DNA from: Podarcis raffonei
Lineage: Eukaryota; Chordata; Lepidosauria; Squamata; Lacertidae
Assembly: GCF_027172205.1 (NCBI RefSeq)
Contig: NC_070614.1
Span: 47,494,001-47,558,000, forward strand
Direction of reading: 5' to 3'
Length of the DNA: 64,000 nucleotides
Positions 11,890 to 23,300 of this stretch are shown one piece after another (positions within the stretch are counted from its first letter, which is position 1; every line of letters starts with the position of its first letter). Below the pieces are notes generated by a model, which did no database searches, was not told where the DNA came from, and saw nothing but the letters and a program-made list of their open reading frames with translations. The position numbers were made by a program, and so were the translations under genes.

Positions 11890-12600
11890 GTCCCCTCCCC
11901 CATGTGAAATGAAGACACCGGACAGAGAATTTTAGGTTAATGGGCATAAAAAGGCCACAACTTTATTGATTACAGAATTGGAAGGTATTGGCCTTAGGCA
12001 TTGGCTCCTATCGACTACCCGGCATGGGGACCGGGGAGGGTTGTCCACAAACCGTGGGAGTCCTGTTGAAGTACGCCAACTAGGATCCCACGGGTGTCAC
12101 CACTCTGGGGCGTGCCGGAGGCCCTTACCTCCCTAGGTTTCGGACAAGGCCACGTCCCTCGGAGTCCTCTACCGGACTACCCTTACTTTTGGGGAAGGTG
12201 ATGGCGCTTCCTTCCCCCCCTTCATTTGCATAACAATTGGCCCCTGCCAATGCCTAACCGCCAATACCAAAATAAGTTGTGACGTTTGCTACGAGGTAGG
12301 CGAAAAAACCAAAAGGCTTGAAGTGCGCCAACTTGGAAAAAATCCTACCAGGCCCCTTGCGGCGACCAACCGAAGTCCATAGCAAGGTCAAGGCTAGCTA
12401 AACCTAAAGGGAGGGTGGGATGGGAAAACCGCTCAGCTGGAAAGGGGGCAAAGAGGGCGGTCCCCGGTCGTGCCTAGTCTTAAATAGGCTAGGCCACGCC
12501 TCCCCGGCCCGCTGATTGGCGGGCCGGGTCACTGACACGCCCGGGGATTCCCTAACCACGCGGGGGCAAAGGCCAGCCCCCGCGTGTGAGATGTGGGAGG
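11890..12600 (-). mobile_element. LTR-like fossil module, GC-rich
   Basis: On the minus strand there are a CCAAT-box-like element inside an inverted GGCCCGCC/GGCGGGCC pair (about 12507-12526), a TATA-like CTATTTAAG (12480-12488) and, about 510 bp later, AATAAAGTTGTGGCC. This promoter-to-poly(A) layout suits a solo LTR. The ends are uncertain because no clear target duplication was found. It shares the AATAAAGTTGTGGCC core with sequence at about 34.46 kb. Confidence 0.45.
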
Positions 12601-13821
12601 GATTTCTGCCCGCAACCCCCTCTCCTCCCAGGTCGGAAATGGCTTTCTAGCCTCCTGTCACAGATTGCCAAAAGTATGCGCTGGTGCTTTTATCCTGCTG
12701 ACTGTGCAAATTTTCAGAGGGAGATTCCTCTTTAAATCAGTGATACATACTCATTTCTTCAATTATTCCATCATATTGACCTGGGACTAGTTTTCTCTTT
12801 CAACTCTCTCATTATTTAATTGGGGGAAATGGTACTTTTCCTTGAATTGGTTCTCTCTTCCATACTCTTCAAAGGTAAATTTCTGTTCATATCACAGCAG
12901 CTGGTTGTTTGTGGGTGTTAATATGCAGGGCCACATTGATGCATTAGCAATCTTTTGAGGGCCATATACTAGTGGGTGTAGAGCAGAGGGCAAAGTGAAT
13001 GGAGCAATGGATAGAATTTTTGCATTCCTGTTGGAGGCCACATTCTAGCCATGAACTACACCTAGGCAGAAATGCCACAGACATCTCTGTGATGTGCAGC
13101 AGAGATGACACTGTTTGCTATCTTCCAAAGCTTGATAGGTTAAGCACAACCACAAGCCCTGTTTTGGTGTTCAGAAAAAATGCAACAGCAGAGTTATAGT
13201 GAGCAGGAGCCCTGCTCTCCACCCTCACATAGTCATCATCACTTGATTTTGAAAAAAGTACATACACCAAACACAGTCATTCTGTTTTCAAACTGCCTCC
13301 ATATCTTTACACTCAACAAATCCATGCTAAAAAAAAAGAGAAACCCATGGTGGAAAGGCCCGTCGGATTATCCTACAAAAGACTAAGGAACACACATACT
13401 AATCATTATTCATTCTCAACACCAGGGGGAAGCAGCTACCTACACTTCATAGATCATGTCATGTTTCTAAGGGAAGAGTGATCTTGTGCTTGAATCCTGC
13501 TTGAAAGTTCCCTGCAGGCACTGGCAGAGGAAGGGGGGCAGGGGAGCACACCGCCCCCATCTCCATCGGGGAGGGGGGTACCATCGTGTCCACACCCCCA
13601 ACACGTGCCATGAACACCCCCCCCACACACCATGCCAGCCACCCACCAACCTGCTCTCTGCCCCCGGTGCCGGAGCATGCAGCTTCGCCACTGCCTGCAG
13701 GCAATTGATTGGTCACTGTGTGAAGAGGATGCCTGATCCAGCAGGTTTTTATTACTTTCTTATGAGTGTTGTTGTACTCAGGTTCCACTTGCAAGTTCCC
13801 CATATTTCCACTGGGCATAAC
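12601..13821. other. Intergenic stretch, nothing recognised
   Basis: No V2R exon, RNA gene or familiar repeat is visible. The C-rich stretch 13530-13680 yields spurious frames on both strands. Confidence 0.5.
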
Positions 13822-13975
13822 CGGTGCTTTTTTCTGGGGGGAGAACGCAGAGGTATGCATACCCCTAAACATTTTGTGAATCTATGTTTGGCCTCATTTA
13901 GGGGCAGTATTTCAATATGAGTAGGAAAATGAGAGTACCCCTAAACATTTTTTTTAAAAAAAGAAAAAAGCACTG
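13822..13975. mobile_element. Non-autonomous hAT-like element
   Basis: The termini CGGTGCTTTTTTCT and AGAAAAAAGCACTG form an inverted repeat. The 8-bp flanks GGCATAAC (13814-13821) and GGCCTAAC (13976-13983) match at 7 of 8, as expected for hAT. It is 154 bp and non-coding. Confidence 0.7.
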
Positions 13976-13984
13976 GGCCTAACC

Positions 13985-14048
13985 TTGGCCACTCTGATGA
14001 CCTTGGTGTTATCAGCAGCACGCTCTAACCAACTGAGCTATCCAGTGG
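13985..14048 (-). pseudogene. tRNA-Ile-like fragment
   Basis: The minus strand reads GGATAGCTCAGTTGGTTAGAGCGTGCTGCTGATAACACCAAGGTC, close to the D arm and anticodon arm of tRNA-Ile. A T arm with GGTTCGA is absent, so it is a broken tRNA or the head of a SINE, not a working gene. Confidence 0.45.
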
Positions 14049-14325
14049 TCCACACACATTTAATTTGGGGAAAAGACAGTCCGCCTAACTTGGAAAGCAC
14101 TGAGAGATGTACACAGGGTTGGAATGACTTTCTGCCCATGCCTCTTATTTCCAAATACCAAGTCATACAGTCCAGAAAGTAAGAGGCTGCGGGCAAAAAG
14201 GCATCAGCAAATGGGATTGTTCTATTTGTGCACAGATTTCTGCTTAGCATCCAGTTTTCTGGCTTTCTGGTGTTTTCCAACCTTTCTGCTGACCTTAGTA
14301 GGTCACTTTTAAATCTCTAAATGTA

Positions 14326-14368
14326 AGTAGTAGTAGTAGTAGTAGTAATAATAATAATAATAATAATT
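14326..14368. repeat. (AGT)n(AAT)n microsatellite
   Basis: AGT units followed by AAT units, ending at the stop codon of V2R-B. Confidence 0.9.
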
Positions 14369-17300
14369 AAATATTTTTCCTTAACATTTGCTCCCTGCTG
14401 TTCAACTCAGGCTTCAAAACAATGATATAGCATTTAGGAGAGAAGATGCAACCCAATAACCCAGCACTGGAAGCCAGGATGGAAAAGATCTCCACAGTCA
14501 CCATGTCTTTTCCTTTGGTGCTCAGGTAGGTTGGCACAAAGGTGGCCCACACACTGCAAAAGAGCAACATGCTAAATGTGATGAACTTGGCTTCATTAAA
14601 ACTATCTGGTAATTTCCGGGCAAGAAATGCAACAAAGAAGCTGATGATTGCCAAGAGTCCCATGTAGACAAGGACACAATAAAACATGGCAGTGGACCCT
14701 TCATTACACTGTAGAATGATTTCTTCTGTTACCGAGTGCATGTCTAAATCAGGATATGGCGGAGAAGTTGCCAACCACGTAGTGCAAATAATGACTTGAA
14801 TAAGGGAACAGGAAAGGACAATAGAGTTGGATAGGCTTTTCCCCACCCATTTCTTCATTCTGGATCCAGGTTTTGTGGCCATGAATGCTAGAGAAACAAT
14901 GGTGGTCTTTGCCAGCACACAAGAAACAGCCACTGAGAAGACAATCCCAAAGGATGGTTGGCGAAGAAGGCAGGTCACTTTCTCAGGTTTGCCCAGGAAC
15001 AGCAAAGATGAGAGGAAGCAGAGAAAAAGAGAGATGAGGAGAGCGTAGGTGAGGTCCCGGTTGTTGGCTTTGACAATGGGGGTATCTCTGTACTTAATAA
15101 AAGTTCCTAGCACCAAAGCTGTGATCAGGGAAAAAGAAACAGCAACTGAAGTCAAACTGAATCCTAATGTTTCTTTGTAAGCCAGAAACCTTATTGCTTT
15201 GGGGATGCATTGAGTTTTGTCCTCTCTTGGATAGTGATCTTCTGGGCATTTGAAACAAGCAACCATATCTAGAAAACAAAATTAAATTTGATTTCAGTGT
15301 CAGTTCTCCTTGGTGTATAAGCATTCGTCATGCTAATTCCTATATGGCAGTTGCAGATATTATAATGACATATTTATATTTGTGATGGGATGGTTATTTT
15401 GTGTTCCTGATTTGGATTCTATATATCAAAAAAAGCCTAGTTGACTGGGAAAACTAGAGGTAAATAAAATGATGAAGTCTTAACAACTGGGAATTGGATA
15501 CATGGGAAGTGGCAATTGGGGCAGTTAGGCCATGGGAAGAGGAAAGAGTATGACTGATGGGATAGTGAAAAAGAGAAAAGTGTTGCTAGATTTTGAGTTC
15601 AATCTGTTGAAGGAAGACTTTGATCAGGTTCTAGGAGGTTCTGGGCACATATAGACATCAGAGAAGAGTGACAGGGACAGTATAGTGTGACTCTGGGGTC
15701 CAGGAATGTTCAGGAACATCACCTCTGGTGATGTTTGACATGGAATGGTGAAAAGCACTGGAGTGTTGCTCTACACTATTGGAAATGTTTAATCCATGTA
15801 AGCATATGATGTGCTGTTCCTTCCCTTATTTATCCTTTAATAAATGCAACAAAGACATTTGTGTATGATTTCAGATTTCTTTATGAGATTGTAGACTTGA
15901 ATTTCAGCTTTCTTCCTGTAACACTACCTTCTGCCTTCTGGTCCCAGTTCTCCCTTTCATAACGCAAAATGAGTGCCTTCTGTGTGAGGGGTGAGCATTG
16001 CCCATTTGCTTCTGTTTTTACATTAGGTGTGGTTAAACCAATTTAAGCCCCTTTTTTAAGAATAAAGCATTGATGCAGCTAAATCTCTTTGGCTCAATGA
16101 AGTTCATTACCAAGTAGATGATCATAGAAGTGCTCTTTGATTTTACTCTGAAACAGCTGTACTTATATTTTCTCAAAAAGTTGCCATTTTAATTTACTCC
16201 CGGATAAAAGTACAATGAATAGCATACTCAGAGGCTCCTAATCATGATAGCTATATTACTCCTAGTATGAGAGGCAATATGCCTGTGAATACTAGTTGCT
16301 AGAAAACAACAATAAGGAATATCCATTGCACTCATTTTTGCCTTTTGAGCTTCCTGTTGGGATCTTGTGAAGAGTATCCTGCACTGGAAACAGCTCTGGT
16401 GTTAGCCAAATTTTCTTCTTGTGTTTTTATTCATTATATCCACAGAGATTAGGATGTAAGCTTAGCTTAACCCTGCATGACTTACTTCTGAGTAAACATG
16501 TGCAGGACTGAGAACAACCTGGAAGGCAGCAGAGAAATATCTGCATGCTGTATCAAGGAGGGCTGTGTGATAGAGACCAATGACTAGCCAAGTGTTCACA
16601 AACTCACAATGAAAATCAGTCACTTTTAAATTTCCTCAGCTAACCCAATAATTTTATTTAGCTTCTTTGATGAAAGAGTAGCACATTACCTACCTGTCTG
16701 GTTGGCAAACTTCCCTTCTGAGCATGAAGCACAATCATAGCAACAAAATTTCTCCTCTTCCTTCCTTTTCTTTTGATTGCCAGTCTGGCAGGGTTCATTA
16801 CACAAAGACAGGGGAAATCCCTATCCATAAACAGATACCAGAATCAGAGAAATTAGTCAAGGCACTTTCTCTCATTTCCCCATTTTTCTAGATTAACAAC
16901 CTCCAAATTTCCAATCAGTTTTTGAAGGGGGAAAAAACCTCAAAATAGAAATTGATCAGGAGTTGAGTGCAAATTTATCGCAACATGCATCTCAGTTGAT
17001 ATGCGCGGTTTTGCTAAGCAATTGCCACTACTAAATGTATTTTAGTACACAATACTTTTCTGAATAACTTCCTTACAAAATTCAGAGAAACCTGCCTTTT
17101 GAAGGGTCAGGGATGATTGGATTTGAAGTCCAATAACATCTTTTGGCCACCAGGTTGGGAAATATACTTTTACAGTCTGTGAAAACACCACATTGAGCAG
17201 CAGGAAAATAAAACTTTATGACATCCAAAAGACCTATCTAAGACTAACCCAGAAGTTACACCTGATTAAAAGCTCCATGCCACACAATCATGTCATCTTC

Positions 17301-20300
17301 AATGACAAACTCTTTTCCTCCAAGACCACCAGGACCCACCGTTCCAACTTTCACTCTCTGGAAGGAATTATTTGGAAATGTGACCATATTAGTGATGTCA
17401 AATCCACCTCCTATTTCCATTTTTTCATTGAAAGTGAACATTTCTCCAACTGAGTTGTTAAATGAAATGCCATGGAGAGATGAGTGGAGCTAATGGAAAG
17501 AGAGAAAGAAACAAAAGGAGATTAATGGGAGGGAAAGAACAGGATGGGCATATTGTTTACTTTTGCTTTATAATTACTTTTTCTTATATTTATTCACAAA
17601 AATAATGAAAAGAAAAGAAGAAGAGGGAAATATCATCATCTCATTGTTGGAAAACTCACCCCCTTGGGAGAGGTTGGCAACTCTCCCAGGCTCCCAGGGC
17701 TTGTTTCTGCCCTGGCTGGCATCCCCGCAAGTCCAGGGAGAACTTTATAGGCAACATCTCCCAGCGTGGAAAATGCACACCCCCTTCTCCCCTTGCATAC
17801 CAGCAGGAGAAAAGAAGATAGTCAGAAAGTCTACATCTCTACAGTTTATTTCTGACTTTACAGCTGTACAAAAACATGACCGTTCAGTTCAGTCTTCTCC
17901 AAGCAAGTGAGTAAGACTTCCTTCACATGTGCAACAGGAAGGTCTCATATTACACACAGAACAAAGCTCTGTAAATCCCGTGAACTGCCTGGAATATCCT
18001 TTCTCAGGACTAGCCACATCATGTGATATAAACACCGAGCTACTTGTTTGCAGCTGCGTAGTAGTCATATCCCAACACTCATGACAATTTTACCAACAGT
18101 TATCCTTATTAATACTCCTTACAGAGTTTCACCAAGAATGATAAAATATTGGCATTTAAGCTACATGTAAAGTATGCAGAAAGGGGATTTTATACTGCAT
18201 TGTAGATAAGTATTTTAATGCTCCAGTCCTAAGAGGAACAATGTTAGTGTGCAAGTCCATCCCCGGTGTGCAACTCCAGAAATGGAAAAGTTGGATGTAG
18301 GCTCCCCCCAAAGTAATATGATGCTTAAATTAAACTATTTGCTGTAGTGACATTACTTGCCAAGGCTGCAAATCTTGAAGTTCAAATCTTTCCCTTCCCA
18401 GAATGGCTCTGTGCTTGGGTCTAGTTGAGTAAATGGCATGCAAAGCATTAGCTATGGCATAGACTGCATTGTAAATATTGTAGCTGTGACCAGTCATGAG
18501 TAGCTCAAACTGATGCCCAGGAAGACCCTCCAGCTTCTCCTCCCCAGTACATATTTTAAAGTCATTTACTGGTTCTTCAAGATTTGTAAATGAACAATCA
18601 AATGCTTGCTCCCAGAAATCATTAACAAATCCATCTCCTTCAGTCCAGTAAGGTTTTACTTTCTGAAGAAATTCCCTGAATTCCAGAACATCTTGTGAAT
18701 GAATGGTAAAGGCAATTGCACCTTGGAGCATCTGAAGACCCCAGTTCCTTTGAATGCTAGATAATGCAAAATCAATCTGAGTTGTCATGATCCATACCTT
18801 TCTAAATGATTCATTCCCCTTACTTTCAGTAATAAATCTTAGCCACACAATAGTCAAAGTTTCTCCATAGATGATCAACGTATTGACTTTGCTATCTGTG
18901 AAATCTAAATAATTACTTGATACCATGTCAAAGAGTTTATCCAAGTCATCAAAACGGGGTGATTGTTGGATTCTTTGTGTGAAGGCTGAACAAATTCCAT
19001 TTTGGGAAAACAACGGCTCCATGGTCTGCAAGAAATTTTCTCCACTCCCGTCATCCACAACAAAGAGCCCGACCCATGTCCATCCAAAGTGATTAAGCAA
19101 GCTGATAATCCCCTTGTAGAGATGGACTTCATTTGGCACCATGTGATATAAAATGTGCTCCTGATCTATGTCAGTCTTTTCTGGGGGAAAGGCGCCATAG
19201 GTGAGCTAAAAGAAAATGTATTTATTGTCAAAGATACTAATTTCATTATGTGCTATACCATTGTGTTTTTTGTGAGTGAGCGAATAAATGACTAAATATG
19301 TGGATTGTACCTAAATATTTGTGACTATAACAATAACTTCATGCAAGTTATCCATATGGACTACTTGTGGAACACTTTGTATGAATACTGAACAGATTTA
19401 TTTCTGCAAAATAATAGCTCTGTGCTATGCAGCATTCTTCACTGTGTGGCTCAACCCTGCTCCACATTCATCCAAAATAGTTTAGTTAGGTCATGATCCC
19501 TACATAATGTTTATTGTGGTTTTATTGGGCAACTTATGGATACAATGGGATTTGCAAATATATTTACAAGACGGATGGGAGCAATATATACAGAGCAATA
19601 TGCTAATATTATAGTAAATGGAAATTTGACAGAAAAATGCTTTGTATCAAAAGAAACAAAACAAGGTTTCCCACTGTCACGATTATTGTTTATTTTGGTG
19701 TTAGATGCCGTATGTAGAGATATAAGAGAAAGTGATGAGATACAAAGTATCAAAGTGGGACAACAAACTTACAAATTAAAAGCATTTGCAGATGTTGTGG
19801 ATTTATTTGTGGGAGACCCCTTTTAAAATATGGTAAACGTATTTGAAAAGATAAAGCAATTTGTTTTTTAGCAGGTTTTTATATAAATAAAACTAAGATT
19901 AAAATATCAGTAAAAATATGGATCAGCAAGCAAAAGAGGCTTTACAAAAGAAGACTGGAATTAAGGTTGGAAAAGGTGAAATATTTGGGTATCTGGGTAC
20001 CAAGTAAGAATGCAATGTTGTACCAAAATAATTATGTTAAAGTGTGAAATGATGTGAAATAAGATTTATTGAGTTGGGAGAGGATGAATCTATCATTATT
20101 TGAGACAATCTGCTGTGAAAATGAATGTGTTGTCTAAGATATCATTTTTGTTTCAAACAGTTCTGATAATATGTAATACTTGGTGCCAAAAAGAGCTGTC
20201 AGAATTCATTTGGGAAGGGAAGAAACCAAGGCTTAAATTAATAACAGATGCTAAAGAAGGAGGTGAAATCTCACTTCCAAATAACTTCCAAATCTAATAT

Positions 20301-23300
20301 TATATTATGATGCAGCATGTTTGACATGAATAAAGGAATGGATGATATTTTTAAAATGACTAAATTGCTGGATCTAGAGGGATGTGGTGGAAGATATGGG
20401 TGGCATGCATATATGTGGTGTGAAAAAGCAAAGCTCCATAAAGACTTTCTAAATCATGCTGTAAGAAGTTTATTTGGAGTATGGACAAGTTATAAAAATC
20501 TACTTGAATGGAAAACACCACTGTGGTTAACTCCCATAAAGGCCTGTGCTCCAAAAGAAAGGAATATGAATGAGAACTGGGGAATTTATAGAGCTATGTT
20601 AAGTTACACTGAAAGCAGGCGTAAACTCTTTTTTAAAATAGAAGAAATTCAAGACCTTGTATCATATTGGTTTCAGTATCATTAGGTAAATGAGTTATTT
20701 AAGAAGGATGTGTTAAATGGTTTTATGGAATAAGGATCTTATTTTGAAATGGGGATACTTGACAGTAATGAAAAATTGATTTCTTAAATGTGCAAAATGT
20801 TACTAGAATGGGATACTAAAGATGAAAGGGTTAAGTCAATAATTATACAATGGGCTAAAGACTTAGTTCATAATGTTAATATTGTTTCTTGGGAGAACTT
20901 ATGGAAAAATGATGTGAATTCATTGCTTGTTATACACTTTATTTGGTATTTAACATTAAACAAACAGGCTAAGATGCACAAAAATGTGTCAAGTAAATGC
21001 TGGAAATGTAAGCAGATAGATGGGTCATTCTTCCATATGTGGTGGACATGTAAAAAAGCTAAAGTCTTTTGGAAAAATGATATATAATGAAATGAAGAAA
21101 ATGTTTAAATGGGCCATTCCCCAAAGGCCAGAAGTTTTCTTTATAGGCTTAATAGGGACTGAGGTTCCAAGGAAGATGAGCAAACTATTTATGTATGTAA
21201 ATGCAGCAGCTGGAATATTATATGCACAGAAATGGAAAGGAGAGCAGGTTCCAACAACAGAAGAGCGGCTTTTGAAAGTAATGAACTATGCAGAAATGGC
21301 AAAGCTGTCAGCAAAATCAAGAGATCAAAATACTGATTTTTGATAGAAGAATGGAGGCCCTTCATGGACTATTTTAAAAAAATATTATAGTCTAATGAAA
21401 TTATGGGTAGGATTCCAGATAAAAGCAGCAGAAGAAAAATGATAAAATAATTGTAATAGAGAAACTTTTTGTAATAGATAAAATATATAATGCAGTAGAA
21501 AAGGTGAGGTGAGGTTGGGCAAAAGACAATTTATGAAACAATGTAGTTATCTGATACAAAGATTGTTGTAAAATGTTTGGAAAACGTCTAGGTGATGATC
21601 CCTAGAAGTTGATGGACTTCATTATGCACTATGTGGAAATAGAAAGGAACCTGATCATTCCTGTGTGTAATAATAATAATAATAAATTTTATTTATATCC
21701 CACCCTCCCCAGCCGAAGCCGGGCTCAGGGCGGCTAACAACAATAAAACAGTACAAAAGTACAACACAAACAACACTCTAAAACCATTCATTATAAAATT
21801 AATTCAAATCAAGCCACTGGCAAACATTGGGCCAGAGCTCCGCGAAGATTGCTGTGCCCTGGCCAAAGGCCTGGTGGAACAGCTCTGTCTTGCAGGCCCT
21901 GCGGAAAGATGTCAAGTCCCTCAGGGCTCTGGTCTCTTGTGACAGAGTGTTCCACCAGATCGGAGCCACAGCCGAGAAAGCCCTGGCTCTAGTTGAGGCC
22001 AGCCTAACCTCTCTGTGGCCTGGGACCTTCCAGATGTTTTTATTTGAAGACCCTAAGTTTCTCTGTGGGACATACCAGGAGAGGCGGTCCCGTAGGTATG
22101 AGGGTCCTGGGCCGTATAGGGCTTTAAAGGTTAAAACCAGCACCTTAAACCTGATCCTGTACTCCACTGGGAGCCAGTGCAGCTGGTATAGCACCGGGTG
22201 AATGTGATCTCGCAGTGAAGACCCCGTAAGGAGTCTCGCTGCAGCATTCTGCACCCGCTGGAGTTTCTGGGTCAGTCTCAAGGGCAGCCCCACGTAGAGC
22301 GAGTTACAATAATCCAATCTGGAGGTGACCGTCGCGTGGATCACAGTGGCTAGGTCAGGGCGAGAGAGGTAAGGATCCAACTGCTTAGCTTGGCGGAGAT
22401 GGAAAAATGCCGCCTTTGTTATAGCTGCAATCTGCGCCTCCATGGAAAGGGAGGTGTCGAAGATTACACCCAAACTCTTAACAGACGGTGCTGGCACTAA
22501 TTGCGCCCCCGCAAGAGATGGGAGTTGCCCCCCCAATCCCATATCGTCCCGTCCCAGCCACAGGACCTCTGTCTTCGAAGGATTTAGCTTCAACCGGCTC
22601 CCATGTAACCATCCAGCCACAGCTTCCAAACATCTGGTCAGTGTGCCTGGGGCCGAGTCAGGATGACCATCCATCAACAGATAGAGTTGGGTGTCATCAG
22701 CATACTGATGGCAACCCAGCCCAAAACTCCGGACAAGCTGGGCGAGGGGGCGCATAAAGATGTTGAAAAGCATCAGGGAGAGTATCGCACCCTGAGGTAC
22801 TCCACACACCAAGGAGTGGCACGATGACAATTCCCCCCCAAGCGCCACCCTCTGTCCCCGACCAGAGAAACGAGCGCAGCCATTGAAGGACTGTGCCCTG
22901 GATCCCCACGTCGGCAAGGCGGTGGTCCAAGAGTTCGTGATCGACCATGTCGAAAGCTGCTGACAGATCTAGAAGAATCAGCAGCCCCGACCCGCCTCAT
23001 AGAATCATAGAATCATAGAGTTGGAAGAGACCACAAGGGCCATCGAGTCCAACCCCCTGCCAAGCAGGAAACAAAGATGCCCCTTTTCCTGTAAGCAACC
23101 ATGGTGCAGAGAAATGCAGAGCACACTTCAGCAAAGCAGCAGTGTTGCGGGGAGATGAGAAAATAGAACTCTCCAGCATAGACAGTGAAACTGAGGATGA
23201 TGCATCACAGACTCAGACTGAGACTGAAGAGGAGCCCATAGCGGTCAAGGGTTCTGAAGCTGAACGCCTGCAGTTCTTTGAAGAGGGTGATAGTTATGAT

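Noticed and set aside
13454-13920. Overlapping frames of 74-144 codons on both strands
   Set aside because: They arise from a C-rich, low-stop stretch. There is no domain, splice context or conservation between paralog intervals.
14827-15048. Plus-strand frames recurring opposite every 7TM exon (also 28012, 36295, 52093, 62773) and opposite exon 4 (17290, 30101, 44522)
   Set aside because: They are the antisense of conserved V2R exons. Their similarity between paralogs follows from the sense coding sequence.
21827-22757. Plus-strand frames over the L2 element
   Set aside because: They are the antisense of the L2 reverse transcriptase frame, which carries real motifs on the minus strand.
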